Below, in pieces: positions 30,201 through 33,789 of a stretch of DNA of 62,000 nucleotides. Position 1 is the stretch's first letter, and the number at the start of each line of letters is the position of its first letter. The translations under genes were made by a program, and so were the position numbers. A model generated the notes under the pieces. That model did no database searches and was not told where the DNA came from. It saw only the letters and a program-made list of their open reading frames with translations. The stretch spans positions 5,531,205-5,593,204 of the forward strand of contig RPFO01000080.1 in assembly GCA_009746045.1 (NCBI GenBank), given 5' to 3'. The DNA is from Mesostigma viride (lineage: Eukaryota; Streptophyta; Mesostigmatophyceae; Mesostigmatales; Mesostigmataceae).

Positions 30201-33142
30201 CCAACCATGGTTGACATGCATGACTGCATGCAAGCTATATATACCATGTTCCTACTTGGTTCCTTGCCCTCCATAGTCCCAGTTTGTCATCCATGCCGGG
30301 GAGGACAGTTTAGGAGGTGTTGTTGAGTTGATTAGCTTGGTTGGCATCAACCTTACACTCTAACCTGGGAGAAACATAGGAAATGCTGCTTAGGCATACT
30401 AGGGCTACCATCGTCAAGGCTATGAACATATTTACAAGGCTGGCCATGCTCGAGGGACGATGAAGACGTATGAGGTGCGTGGCCACCCCTTTGTACATTG
30501 TAAACATACTCAGCACGGCTTTGGTACGTGCATGTTGGATGGCATATGAAGTGGCACTGTGGGGTCACTAACTTACTGAGTGGTCCTTAGTGCCTTGTCA
30601 GGTGGTCATATAGGAAACCCATCAACTTGAGTAGTTCTTGTCACAATGACCCCCCACGTTGAGCATGCGTTGCCGTCAGCGTGCAAGAGTTAATTATGTG
30701 TGCTTTGGTCAGTTTGCAGATGCCTTTGATGAAGAAGGAGGTGCTAGTGTGGCTGAATGGTTACTATGATTTCCTTGTTGTGTCTACATGGGTGGCCGTC
30801 TTAGAATGGTTGTAACTTGGGCAGTTCTTGTCAGAACGTCGTCTAACCTTCGACATAGGAGGTACCATATGTGCAGAGGATGGTAGTATGTGGTTTGGCC
30901 AGTTTTCACGTGGCTTAGATGAATAAAGGGGTGTTAGTGTGGTTAAATACTAGCTAAAACCTCCGTCAGCGTCATCACAGGTGGCAATCTAGGAATATCC
31001 ATCAAATAGGGCTGCGCTTGTCAGAATGACCTGAAAATTTGGGGCTGCATGTCCCCCCCTCTCTAGTATTTGAAAATATAAGATATGGCATGATTCCATG
31101 TGTTTATGATTTGTTTTTTTTGTGTGTGTGAAAAAAAGTACCCTTTTTGCGGGAAAATCCATCAATGTGTCTAAACATCATTATTTTGTGCTCAAAATTA
31201 GGCAGACTTTCTCAAAAGTGGGGGAACTATATGGAAATATATGATTTGGTCCAAATATGTTTGCCCATTGTCCTAGGGAAAATATGCCAAAAGTAGCGTC
31301 TTTTTCTATTTTTAGCGCGTAACCGGCATCTGGTGGGGGCTAGTACCCCCCCCAAGTGGTTGGAATATTTTTTTTAGATCATATTTATGGTTCCCAATCA
31401 TAATTGGATTTTTAGCACATGCATAGGTATGGTTTCCAGAAAAGTGCTCTTTAGGCATATCCCCTCCCCTTAATTAATTAATTAATAGACACGTGACTGC
31501 GTCACGTGAGCATAAGTCCTCAGTGGGAGGGGAACATGGGATGGAATGGATGGTATAAGCTATCTAGGTCCTAGTTACAGGGGTGTGGGCACCGCGGCCC
31601 GAATCGCTATGAATGCCATACTTGGTCACACGCGGAGCCCCCACAGGCTTGGGGGTGGTCTCCTTCATCACTACTTGCCATCTATCCTTGCGCACCATCT
31701 GCCTCCATATTACAGACAAACCAGGAGGCTGCCCGGGGGTGAGCCCGTCACGTCTAGTGTAGCACATGTCCATGCCGAGTCTATCACGAAAAGTCCACGG
31801 GTGGCGGCCCTGCCGCGCGCGGCCGGGGGCACGCCAGGTGAGGACATATCGCCCAGGCTGGGCGGGCTTGGTGCCAGCTAGTCTATCTGATGTATCTACC
31901 TGATCTGTGCGGGCCAGGTGCCCGGCTAGGCCCAGGCGCCTGTGCCTAATAATGTGGGAAACATAGGGCAAATCAGCGTACAAATCCTCATTACTAATGT
32001 GCAAACCAAAGGGGATGTTAAGGGCCTTGCGCAGCATCTTGGTGACGGCGCCGTCGAGTCGTTGCTCCAGCTCCTGCATCAGTGTCCACGTCTCGGCGCC
32101 GTAGGTCAGGATCGTCAGAATGACGACCTTGAAGAGGTCACGCTTGACGATCCGGGGTAGGGCGGGGTTGCTCCACCAGCGGCGGTGGTCATGGAGGTGC
32201 GCCCACGCCATGCCGATCCGTGTCGTCATGTCGTCCTCGCAGTCAGGAAGCCAACTGCCGAGCAGCTTGAAGCGGCCTGAAGTAGGGTAGTTGACCTCGA
32301 CTATGGGGATATCACATGATATCACTGATATCTATGGGAATATCATATGATAATCCTCTTCCGAGCTGTCCTCAATACTGTAATGGCATACGAGGGCGGT
32401 AGTGTACATAGTGGCTATCCTCTGTGGCTATCCTCGCGTGGCACATGGTACGGCTAGGAGTGTGCAGGTTGCATCACCCAAATATGGGTGTGACTACCGA
32501 TACCACGATCCTGATTATGGCGAGTCTGGCCCGAAGGGGGCCTCGCCGGCACCGCTGGTTGCACATGGACTATCAGGTCCCCGCCCCTCCAGAACACCAA
32601 GGGCTTCTTGGGGTCTTGCTTGTGGCGGAGGTACTCCGCCGCCACAGGGCGCGTCGCTGCTGCTGCTGAGTGGGCGTCAGGTCGTCATCCCTAGCGTCCA
32701 GGAGGTCGTGCAACTTCGTCCGGCGAGAGAGGAACAGCCGCTTCTCCTCGATCCATCACATGCATGGAGATGCAGGTAAGCAGGACTGGTGGGGGTGTCG
32801 CCTTGTCCCGTGAATGGGGAATGGGCAGTGCCCACGCAGCTCTATACTTCACCTTCGAGGTCCAGTGCACTGGTCCATTGCTCCGTCAGAGTGACTTGCA
32901 TTTTCTTGGATGACAAAGAGTGAACGCGTTGTTCGTGTGGCGCTTGGCGCAGGTATGCGGGGAATAATCCGGAGGTGCGAGCGCTGGTGGAACTGATTGG
33001 AGAGTATATGCGACGTTACAACCCGCTGCTGCGTCAGTTTGTGTCCGACGCGAACCGTGTATGGAACCAAGGGCGGATCCAGGTGTCGGCGCACTACGAG
33101 CCGGAAGTCGACACGGCCGAGGTGTTTCTGCTGCCGGGGTGA
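1..33142 (+). CDS. Gene A: large surface/membrane protein, PPC-like and Ig-like ectodomain plus TRP-like multi-pass region (21 exons, 5'-partial)
   Basis: Spliced model. Exons: 1-203, 1092-1162, 1770-1942, 3527-3786, 9231-9277, 11212-11477, 12689-12797, 13330-13474, 14919-15070, 15416-15579, 17323-17409, 17961-18529, 19727-19870, 20119-20290, 20938-21247, 22307-23091, 23875-23928, 24975-25031, 25999-26186, 27203-27316, 32953-33142. Every junction is GT/AG and the phases agree, giving 4260 nt (1420 codons with the stop). Visible residues about 149-250 look like a bacterial pre-peptidase C-terminal (PPC) domain. Residues 377-475 look like a bacterial Ig-like (Big_12 type) domain ending near DIAGN. 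From residue 495 on there are about eight hydrophobic segments, a short soluble insert (exon 12) and a 260-residue low-complexity insert (exon 16). The membrane part resembles TRP-like channel proteins of algae and fungi. The N-terminus and signal peptide lie left of the window. Structure is well supported; channel function is inferred only from resemblance. The last junction is the weakest. Confidence 0.72.
245..266 (+). repeat. Edge echo of gene A exon 1 donor
   Basis: The exon 1 end ATGGTCCAGTGGTGAG, donor included, recurs about 50 bp into the intron, again followed by GTGAGTGGGC. The rest of intron 1 (to 1091) shows short AT-rich near repeats at 320-500 and no gene. Confidence 0.6.
1092..1162 (+). 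CDS. Gene A exon 2
   Basis: Acceptor GCAG at 1088-1091 and donor GTACGT at 1163. It encodes a short beta-rich stretch (NPDAVRGEDPRFTFTF) and ends one base into a Gly codon. The phase fits exons 1 and 3 exactly. Confidence 0.65.
1163..1769 (+). other. Gene A intron 2, no feature recognised
   Basis: 607 bp between the GTACGT donor and the GCGCAG acceptor. It holds a poly-pyrimidine patch near 1620-1640. I see no coding or mobile sequence. Confidence 0.5.
1770..1942 (+). CDS. Gene A exon 3 (ectodomain)
   Basis: Acceptor GCGCAG and donor GTGAGT. The product stretch includes TYESSTVGMSNAMTPPDPCG, an N-linked sequon and a Cys, consistent with a secreted domain leading into the PPC-like module. 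It ends in phase 0. Confidence 0.68.
2099..2336 (+). repeat. 24-bp minisatellite, about 10 units
   Basis: Units of the form GGTCATGGGTGATGCGTGGA followed by CAAG, open in several frames only because 24 is a multiple of three. The unit resembles the donor end of exon 3 (GACATGGTGAGTGCTTGGAAG), so the array may have grown from it. A TTG microsatellite follows at 2621-2641. Confidence 0.8.
2958..3466 (+). repeat. 73-bp tandem repeat, about 7 units
   Basis: Each unit contains GTTGAGTCACAACAATCC, ATGAGGAATAAGAGGGGCTC and AGCCGAAGCTACAATGG. Starts at 2958, 3031 and 3104 give the 73-bp period. It ends about 60 bp before the exon 4 acceptor. Confidence 0.82.
3527..3786 (+). CDS. Gene A exon 4 (PPC-like domain)
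   Basis: Starts after CGCAG and ends at GTAAGT. The chain has four to five Cys, NST and NIT sequons, and the closing strand DYFLVVDG. That strand is the typical end of PPC and related bacterial secretion/adhesion beta-sandwich modules ('yyivVdG'). The module is completed by exon 5. Confidence 0.7.
4331..4420. repeat. Palindrome plus 20-bp stem hairpin
   Basis: A perfect 24-bp palindrome occupies 4331-4354. Immediately after, 4367-4386 is the exact reverse complement of 4401-4420 with a 14-base spacer. The inner flanks repeat parts of each other (GTATCGCATT). It may be the fold-back end of a small element; no partner end was found. Confidence 0.75.
4785..4945 (-). mobile_element. Decayed LINE 3'-end fragment
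   Basis: Plus-strand text around 4875-4925 (CTCTAGTTGTAAGATTGCGG, GCACCACGGCGCGAGCCACT) resembles the 3' region of the minus-strand LINE family at 31560-31620 and 35410-35470. Short and diverged, so tentative. Confidence 0.35.
5365..5480. promoter_or_regulatory. GC-rich island upstream of the methyltransferase
   Basis: About 115 bp of CG-rich sequence with GGCGCC and a TTTTGGCGCGG motif, in AT-richer intron surroundings, about 350 bp before the methyltransferase start. It could be a promoter island; no TATA box or start site could be fixed. Confidence 0.3.
5832..6599 (+). CDS. Class I SAM-dependent methyltransferase, bacterial type, intronless, inside gene A intron 4
   Basis: 255 codons from the ATG at 5832; the frame is open back to an ATG at 5646, so a longer N-terminus is possible. 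Two CxxC pairs (C34/C37 and C56/C59) form a likely zinc knuckle before CELVFVPPRYYLSSKEEKG. The SAM-binding motif is LDFGCGPGP (113-121), TCTEVAEHL is at 157-164, and the post-motif stretch LRPGGTLGIMT follows. The C-terminus has WHYKNDLTHVCFF, EWLANRWGA and GKDVILLQK. This layout is that of a proteobacterial Methyltransf_23 group ('DLHqN... GLDFGCGPGP... HYKNDpTHvcFFs'). The substrate is unknown. AATAAA overlaps the stop codon (6598-6603). The gene is intact and on the same strand as the host gene, unlike its exon-split surroundings. Bacterial origin is inferred from motif resemblance. Confidence 0.85.
   Translation: MPVQLRRSAATCCGAASDRNFDFPVISEPDVDKCRLCDSAATHEFYETKGRGFLRCEDCELVFVPPRYYLSSKEEKGFYDLHQNDPSDHRYRTFLSRVYLPMMDRIPPNSKGLDFGCGPGPTLSVMFEEAGHQMSLYDLFYFNDPSVLSDSYDFVTCTEVAEHLHEPRVTLDLLWRCLRPGGTLGIMTQLRYSDGDRSSFATWHYKNDLTHVCFFTQASFEWLANRWGATLTFVGKDVILLQKASDCPGGHFASE
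6770..7150 (+). repeat. Three decayed copies of the methyltransferase 3' coding end
   Basis: The gene's GGGCAAGGACGTAATCCTG-TTACAGAAGGC region recurs as GAGCAAGGGCGCTATCCTG-CTCCAGAAGGC (6774-6804), GGGCAAGATGGGCCGTGATC-CTGTTCCAGAAG (6976-7010) and GGGCAAGGACACGATCCTG-TTCGACAA (7113-7140). None is in a useful frame. Between them (about 6825-6935) a shorter GAGCAAGTGGTCGCGAACAA repeat is interspersed. Confidence 0.7.
7151..8020. other. Intron stretch without recognised feature
   Basis: Mixed-composition sequence with a G-run at 7405-7411 and AT-rich patches. No exon with fitting phase, no terminal repeats and no RNA gene were seen. Confidence 0.45.
8020..8298 (+). repeat. 26-bp minisatellite, about 10 units
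   Basis: Unit TAGTTACCATTCCTAGTAGT followed by CATACC, with nearly identical copies. Flanked by a G-run at 8334-8343. Ends about 930 bp before exon 5. Confidence 0.85.
9122..9165 (+). repeat. Edge echo of gene A exon 5 acceptor
   Basis: GTCTATATGACTATG..AAGGGAGTTCTCAAGAGGGTTCCC mirrors the true acceptor region 9207-9252 (same GTCTATATGACTATG lead, then GGGAGTTCTCGGACGAGTTCC). The copied AG is present but the exon is not continued. Confidence 0.65.
9231..9277 (+). CDS. Gene A exon 5 (end of PPC-like domain)
   Basis: A 47-nt exon after GATGCAG, donor GTACGT. It adds EFSDEFPFKLRVEIP, the last strand of the PPC-like fold, in phase with exons 4 and 6 across a 5.4-kb intron. A decayed copy of its acceptor and first bases lies about 110 bp upstream. 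Confidence 0.65.
9740..9975 (+). repeat. Degenerate repeat of GTGGCCATA / CTACAGTGACCATAC
   Basis: Alternating GTGGCCATATT and CTACAGTGACCATACACATA words repeat at least five times with changing spacing. No coding content. Confidence 0.7.
10103..10844. mobile_element. Tc1/mariner-like MITE with 25-bp terminal inverted repeats
   Basis: Starts CAGTCAT, ends ATGACTG and is flanked by TA on both sides (10101-10102, 10845-10846). The terminal 25 bases match in inverted order except two positions (CAGTCATacCCGCGTTAAGT, then TACGA). Inside each end are further inverted copies of GTTAAGTTACG / CGTAACTTAAC that could fold into hairpins. No transposase ORF, so non-autonomous. Superfamily is inferred from the TA target and CAGT terminus. 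Confidence 0.72.
11105..11165 (+). repeat. Edge echo of gene A exon 6 acceptor
   Basis: CCTAATCGCAGATCCAAACG then CCGTGCCCGGCGAGCTTGTG parallels the true CCTAATCGCAGACCCCGACG then CGGTGCCCGGCGGGCTGGTG about 100 bp later. The copy still has a CAG acceptor and would encode a similar DPNAVPGELV, then meets a stop. Confidence 0.75.
11212..11477 (+). CDS. Gene A exon 6 (ectodomain)
   Basis: Acceptor ATCGCAG and donor GTGAGC. It encodes DPDAVPGGLVETTISS and then a beta-rich stretch ending KSEYAFN, with NKT and NET sequons. The end resembles the start of an extracellular beta-sandwich repeat continued by exon 7. Phase 2 in, phase 0 out. No named domain assigned. Confidence 0.68.
11478..12688. other. 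Gene A intron 6
   Basis: 1.2 kb. Holds a G-rich patch at 11930-12000 and a duplicated block of about 70 bp (GCACTGGGCACGCTAACT... TAAACATCAGAATTTGGTAT at 12451-12511 and 12521-12580). No gene recognised. Confidence 0.5.
12689..12797 (+). CDS. Gene A exon 7
   Basis: Acceptor ATATAG and donor GTACGT. It contains the segment TDGTVTYFIKGGGC, a pattern common in bacterial surface beta-sandwich modules. It sits just before the Ig-like domain and its phase matches both neighbours. Confidence 0.65.
13330..13474 (+). CDS. Gene A exon 8 (first half of Ig-like domain)
   Basis: Starts after a C-rich tract and CAG. It encodes DSTPPTLTI... VDEPVFGLTNESLSVTNGNLT, matching the first strands of bacterial Ig-like domains ('sEpVtgft..dltvtnG'). 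The donor CAG|GTACGC opens directly into a 40-bp minisatellite whose units repeat that donor. Confidence 0.72.
13475..13772 (+). repeat. 40-41-bp donor-derived minisatellite, about 7 units
   Basis: Begins at the exon 8 donor. Each unit repeats TACACGCTAGCAACCTAACC then AGGTAACCAGGTGGTCAC. The unit restates the exon edge ACCAG|GTACGCGGGTCACGGTACACGC, so every unit offers two CAG|GTAAC-type or CAG|GTGG donor-like sites. The reading frame stops within the first unit. Confidence 0.85.
13773..14918. other. Rest of gene A intron 8
   Basis: Contains a duplicated CCTTGTACCTGCGCCAGCCG patch (14311-14420), an AT-rich palindromic patch at 14465-14520 and a CCTTCTTGCCCC-type pyrimidine repeat at 14770-14915 leading to the exon 9 acceptor. 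A tRNA-like B-box text at 14655-14680 was considered and rejected. Confidence 0.5.
14919..15070 (+). CDS. Gene A exon 9 (second half of Ig-like domain)
   Basis: Follows a CTTGCC-rich polypyrimidine run. It encodes STLVVVTPEPGNHFVTLRY and VIADIAGNINEVNTTARI, the closing half of a Big_12-type domain with the usual 'D.aGN.n' end. The donor is T|GTAAGT. Confidence 0.72.
15416..15579 (+). CDS. Gene A exon 10 (first membrane segment)
   Basis: Acceptor CACCAG and donor GTATGA. It encodes a small-residue-rich hydrophobic stretch (AVVATTITTTGIAVMGAAL), taken as the boundary between ectodomain and membrane part. Two echoes of its 3' edge lie downstream in the intron. Confidence 0.68.
15655..15895 (+). 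repeat. Two edge echoes of gene A exon 10 donor
   Basis: The exon end GGTGGCCTCGTTTTCCAGCG-GGCTCACGGTA recurs as GGTGGCTGCTTTCTCCAGTG-GGCCCACAGCA (15661-15691) and GTGGTGCCCATTTTCTCTAG-TGTGCTCACAGTG (15859-15890). Both copies lost the clean donor. Confidence 0.65.
15900..16140. repeat. Short degenerate repeats (GCACATCCCACTGAACGGA; AGTATTATTATT)
   Basis: A 17-19-bp unit with CACATCCCACTGAAC repeats four to five times at 15903-15995. AT-rich GTAGTATTATTATTxxG units follow to 16135. Confidence 0.7.
16196..16440 (+). repeat. About 62-bp tandem repeat, 4 units
   Basis: Units carry GGTAGGGCTTAAAACAATAT then ATCAGAGTATGACCCTGTTT and AAGCGACCCCTAAGGTATAA. The copies are nearly identical. Confidence 0.85.
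17000..17166 (+). repeat. 42-bp tandem repeat, 4 units
   Basis: Unit CGAATCCTTCTGCATCATTG then TTATTGTGGTTTCACCTATT, repeated with one or two changes per copy. Confidence 0.85.
17323..17409 (+). CDS. Gene A exon 11
   Basis: An 87-nt phase-0 exon between GACAG and GTAAGG. It encodes IMIGHIQTVQQLNGLGAPLG, a pattern (gHiQ..qql) seen at the start of the TRP-like membrane region in algal proteins. An echo of its donor lies 60 bp downstream. Confidence 0.68.
17468..17502 (+). repeat. Edge echo of gene A exon 11 donor
   Basis: The exon end CAGCTCACGCACGAG|GTAAGG-GGAGGTTG is restated as TGGCCTCACGCACCAG|GTAAGG-GGAACGTTG 60 bp later. The copied donor is intact and better by consensus (CAG|GTAAGG), so it could act as an alternative site, but the sequence between has stops. 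Confidence 0.75.
17961..18529 (+). CDS. Gene A exon 12 (MNWVNF segment and cytoplasmic/loop insert)
   Basis: Starts after CCCCCCAG with MNWVNFRATPPW, the usual continuation after the previous exon's QL motif in this family. An acidic, Asn/Ala-rich low-complexity insert of about 120 residues follows, then an ordered stretch up to NKLQDFGA. The donor is GTGAGT, leaving two bases of an Ala codon. Confidence 0.68.
18595..18695 (+). repeat. Short GTTGTGACTATGTAGC repeat
   Basis: Seven to eight units of 15-16 bp (TGTGACTATGTAGCATTG) in intron 12. Confidence 0.8.
18748..18795 (+). repeat. Edge echo of gene A exon 12 donor
   Basis: GTGTTGATAGTGTGGACAAG-GAACTGCAGAATTTTG-GTATGTG parallels the exon end GTGTTGGGGGACTTTGTCGA-CAACAAGCTGCAGGACTTTG-GCGCGTGAGTG, about 230 bp upstream. 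Confidence 0.65.
18815..19345 (+). repeat. About 72-bp tandem repeat, 7 units
   Basis: Units carry ATGTATCATAAGTTAACAAT, CAACCATAAGGCTTCCTGTT and CTATGTCTGCTACGGGCCCT. ORFs crossing it are by-products of the period. Confidence 0.85.
19409..19680 (+). repeat. Three edge echoes of gene A exon 13 (about 105-bp ladder)
   Basis: GACTCGATGGAGGAGTTTGC then GATCGTCATTTTCTGGTTCT-GCC recurs at about 19413, 19507 and 19617, and in the true exon at 19727. Two of the three copies keep a CAG acceptor. The copies encode close relatives of DSMEEFAIVIFWFC but run into stops or miss a donor. Confidence 0.8.
19727..19870 (+). CDS. Gene A exon 13 (membrane segment)
   Basis: Acceptor GTGCAG and donor GTGCGT. 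It encodes MEEFAIVIFWFCLLLVAVGG, a clear transmembrane helix. It is the most downstream of four similar copies of its own first 45 bases; only this copy continues in frame to a donor. Confidence 0.7.
19915..19955 (+). repeat. Edge echo of gene A exon 13 donor
   Basis: AGGGATGCCGCCGCTGATGC-AGTCCCTGCGGCGGGG follows the true exon end GGAGATGCCGCCCCTCATGC-AGTTCCCGCGGTGCG by about 75 bp. So this exon is echoed on both sides. Confidence 0.75.
20119..20290 (+). CDS. Gene A exon 14 (two membrane segments)
   Basis: Acceptor CGCCAG and donor GTAGGT. It has two hydrophobic stretches (EIFLLMVGLPGVT and LLGIAVLLVYPFTFLCFAGY) separated by a basic loop, and ends FRKLLS in phase 0. A decayed copy of its 3' end follows at about 20384-20436. 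Confidence 0.68.
20384..20436 (+). repeat. Edge echo of gene A exon 14 donor
   Basis: CACCTTCCTCTGCTTCTCGG-GATAGTTTGTCGTCCACAA-AATGCTGGGGGTACGT restates the exon end (TCACCTTCCTCTGCTTCGCG-GGATATTTTGTCTTCCGCAA-GCTGCTGAGTGTAGGT). The copy has a premature TAG and a GTACGT donor. Confidence 0.78.
20452..20575 (+). repeat. (GGGA)n microsatellite, about 120 bp
   Basis: An almost pure purine strand of GGGA units in gene A intron 14, capable in principle of triplex or G-quadruplex structure. Confidence 0.92.
20938..21247 (+). CDS. Gene A exon 15
   Basis: Acceptor CCTGCAG and donor GTACGT. It encodes GRHVKFIAESEPA, an amphipathic segment (VINFWRMCVTALVGP) and KYGLFFEDLAG, then an acidic tail. 'Yg.lfe.l' is typical of the loop between membrane helices in the TRP-like family. 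Confidence 0.68.
21345..21642 (+). repeat. Donor-like echoes of gene A exon 15
   Basis: GCTGACCGATGCGGGTAACC (21349), GGCTGACCGATGCAGGTATG (21444) and GGCCACCGATGCAGGTAGGT (21621) resemble the exon end GGTCGACGGACACAG|GTACGT. Each has a plausible donor. Confidence 0.5.
21663..21797 (+). repeat. 15-bp minisatellite, 9 units
   Basis: TGTGCAGATGAGGTC repeated nine times with two variant units. Five residues long when read as protein, hence spurious ORFs in several frames. Confidence 0.9.
21798..22306. other. Gene A intron 15, right part
   Basis: Contains GCAGTATATGGTGTCTT repeats (21895-21945) and pyrimidine-rich sequence before the CGCTAG acceptor. No gene. Confidence 0.45.
22307..23091 (+). 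CDS. Gene A exon 16 (long low-complexity insert, then core)
   Basis: The longest exon (785 nt), from CGCTAG to GTGCGT. About 215 residues are Gly/Ala/Ser/Asp-rich and probably disordered. The conserved-looking core RYSKGRSAQMHLVRIRGLAV and ASYMFLTLCKQ follows and joins in phase 0 to exon 17. The insert shows no domain. Confidence 0.68.
23285..23540 (+). repeat. About 66-bp tandem repeat, 4 units
   Basis: Units carry GACCATAAAAGGGCCATATA then AGACCTCCATATAGACCACC. A TAAT microsatellite (23465-23482) splits the array. Confidence 0.82.
23768..23800 (+). repeat. Edge echo of gene A exon 17 acceptor
   Basis: CTGCAGTTCCTATTCGCGAT-CATGCGGGGC matches the true CTGCAGTTCCTATTCGCGAT-CATGCTGGGAG found 105 bp downstream. 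The first 26 bases are identical, acceptor included. Confidence 0.85.
23875..23928 (+). CDS. Gene A exon 17 (54 nt)
   Basis: Eighteen codons between CTGCAG and GTGCGT. FLFAIMLGAYKSDNAWSQ extends the helix begun at the end of exon 16. A copy of its acceptor and first 24 bases lies about 105 bp upstream. Confidence 0.66.
24535..24800 (+). repeat. Pyrimidine-rich tandem repeat (CTCCTTATCTGT family)
   Basis: TCTCATGTCTTCTTATCCGC and CTCGTGTCTCCTTATCTGTT words alternate through about 265 bp in intron 17. The long open frames here are a side effect. Confidence 0.8.
24975..25031 (+). CDS. Gene A exon 18 (57 nt, membrane segment)
   Basis: Nineteen codons between CTGCAG and GTACGT encoding IIVLTVWLFAHTAWIFAFK, a whole transmembrane helix in one phase-0 exon. 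Confidence 0.66.
25560..25690 (+). repeat. Repeat ACCAGCTGCCACTCATGCCT, 3 units
   Basis: Three units of about 45-55 bp with CCAGCTGCCACTCATGCCTA followed by a C-run. Each holds a CAG that could mimic an acceptor in intron 18. Confidence 0.7.
25999..26186 (+). CDS. Gene A exon 19 (two membrane segments)
   Basis: Starts after CCGCCAG with PFLDRLLQFVESVSITFELG, matching the 'rPy.....n..E......' layout of the last helices in TRP-like proteins. A second helix follows (TAMIVLAFAGVGVNVI). The donor is GTGAGT. Reading through further upstream is possible, but the CAG start keeps phase 0 and the family pattern. Confidence 0.66.
26229..26420 (+). repeat. Two edge echoes of gene A exon 19 donor
   Basis: GTGTCCACGTGGTCCACCAG-TGAGAAG (26231-26257) and GTGTTCATGTCGACTTTCGA-CAGCCAGTAAGTGGGC (26385-26420) resemble the exon end GCGTGAACGTGATCAACCAG-TGAGTGG. 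The second carries a strong GTAAGT donor. Confidence 0.6.
26463..26598 (+). repeat. (GGGA)n microsatellite, about 135 bp
   Basis: A second long pure GGGA tract in the same gene, in intron 19 just after a donor echo. Confidence 0.93.
26880..27160 (+). repeat. Edge echoes of gene A exon 20 acceptor (2-3 units, about 90 bp)
   Basis: GCTATTCGCCCACCTCCGCA-GATAGTACGTCATTGTCCCC-ATGATGAGG (27090-27140) copies the true GCTCCGATTCGCCCACCTCC-ACAGATGGTACGACATCATC-CTCATGATCAAGG. An older copy with TAGTACACCAACGTCCCCAT is at 27017-27045, and a faint one near 26880-26935. The linking text CCTACCTAACGTGCTAACTA is repeated too. Confidence 0.78.
27203..27316 (+). CDS. Gene A exon 20
   Basis: Acceptor CCACAG, then WYDIILMIKEFGPVVRRKLFERR, the cytoplasmic end of the last helix. 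I end it at GG|GTGCTG (27317) because that gives the phase needed by exon 21. The donor is weak, and the frame reaches a stop at 27324-27326, so the protein might instead end here. Confidence 0.55.
27317..29160. other. Gene A intron 20, left part
   Basis: Holds an ORF of 153 codons at 27497-27958 with one hydrophobic stretch (VPIMWILVVICLVSYCAYIC) but no recognised family, and a duplicated block of about 160 bp (28447-28608 and 28870-29025). Not called as a gene. Confidence 0.4.
28447..29025 (+). repeat. 160-bp direct duplication
   Basis: CACTACAACCAGATTCCAGC through CAATATCGGACAT occurs twice, 423 bp apart, with a few substitutions and a small deletion. Origin not recognised. Confidence 0.8.
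29079..29169 (-). mobile_element. LINE 3'-terminal tail copy with TAAT repeats
   Basis: AGACACGTGACTGCGTCACG then TGAGCATAAGCCCTCAGTGG is nearly identical to 31490-31530, next to the LINE coding piece, and similar to 35330-35365 and 35580-35615. Each is flanked by ATTAATTAA-type repeats. Read on the minus strand these are the 3' ends of one LINE family. Confidence 0.6.
29170..31469. mobile_element. TTAA-target element 4 (divergent, 2.3 kb, non-autonomous)
   Basis: TTAA on both sides (29166-29169, 31470-31473). Ends are GGGGACGGGACATGCC and, inverted, GGGGAGGGGATATGCC. It shares order and patches with elements 1-3: a terminal GGCGCC palindrome (29187-29210), the GTAATCTGA...TGAAATAGAATTCATG zone, and TTTCTATTTTTAGC near the other end. 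No transposase ORF. piggyBac superfamily is suggested by the TTAA target only. Confidence 0.7.
31546..32440 (-). pseudogene. LINE copy A: C-terminal part of reverse transcriptase polyprotein
   Basis: The minus-strand frame at 31564-32325 reads GRFKLLGSWLPDCEDDMTTRIG, LTYGAETWTL, LDGAVTKMLRKALNIP and RRLGLAGHLARTDQV. This is the region after the RT fingers/palm in RTE/Jockey-type LINEs ('lYGaEtWtl... rRL.laGHv.R'). The upstream part (32340-32440) is frameshifted and interrupted by a small ATATCA duplication. 5'-truncated. Confidence 0.8.
32450..32800 (-). other. Unassigned coding-like fragment
   Basis: On the minus strand 32640-32770 reads RLFLSRRTKLHDLLDARDDD and then LTPTQQQQRRALWRR, a basic stretch resembling linkers of retroelement proteins. 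It is short and broken. Could belong to LINE copy A or another element. Confidence 0.3.
32953..33142 (+). CDS. Gene A exon 21 (putative terminal exon)
   Basis: After GGCGCAG the frame encodes NNPEVRALVELIGEYMRRYN and continues to EVFLLPG and TGA at 33140-33142. Codon use is GC-rich like the other exons and the phase fits exon 20 across 5.6 kb. The TGA overlaps a possible donor (GTGAGT at 33139), so more exons downstream cannot be excluded. Alternatively it belongs to a separate gene. Confidence 0.5.
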
Positions 33143-33344
33143 GTTGCGCATAAGTTATTGCTGCTGCTGTGGACCTCAAGCTTGCTTTTTTGGGAAGGGC
33201 CTTGTCTAGGTTTACCGCTGCTTCTGTTGAGAGTTGTAAATGATAATATATGTGTGAAATATGAAAAGAGACAACATCTTTGGCAAGCATGATCATATCA
33301 TGCTTGCCAAACATATGAATTATATCGACCATGTCCAGAAACCA

Positions 33345-33690
33345 TGTTTGCCAATGGTGCATTTAGGATACATTTGAAGCCGTGCAAATGTATCCTAATC
33401 CGGTCAAACCACCCCAGTCGACTAGGACAAGGCAGACGCGCCGCGCCAGAGGCCAGCTATCCGCCGGTACTCAGTACCGCGGACCAACAGGCACCTTCCC
33501 GTCCAAAAGCGGGACGACGGGGACGACACCGGAACGAGCAAAATGGCTGCTGGGGCATCCCTCCTCCGATCTGTGATCTCGCATTCCGGTGACGCCTCTT
33601 CACCCGGGCAAATTTAAGCGGGCTTGTGCACGCCACATAACATAGTCCACCATAATGATGAATTAAAGTAAGTAAGTAAGTATAAGTACT
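33345..33690 (+). mobile_element. Possible LINE 3' end, plus strand, with (TAAG)n tail
   Basis: A GC-rich open stretch ends at about 33578. A TAAATTTAAGC region and a short TAAG microsatellite tail (33667-33688) follow, the arrangement seen at 3' ends of RTE-like LINEs. No RT motif is present, so tentative. Confidence 0.3.
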
Positions 33691-33789
33691 TGCGTGTCAT
33701 GCGCAAAGGCATGCCACGGAGTACTGTGCTAGTCTCATTAGAAAAAATGATTCCATAAAAGTTATAACAAATATCGTCTGCATCATTCC

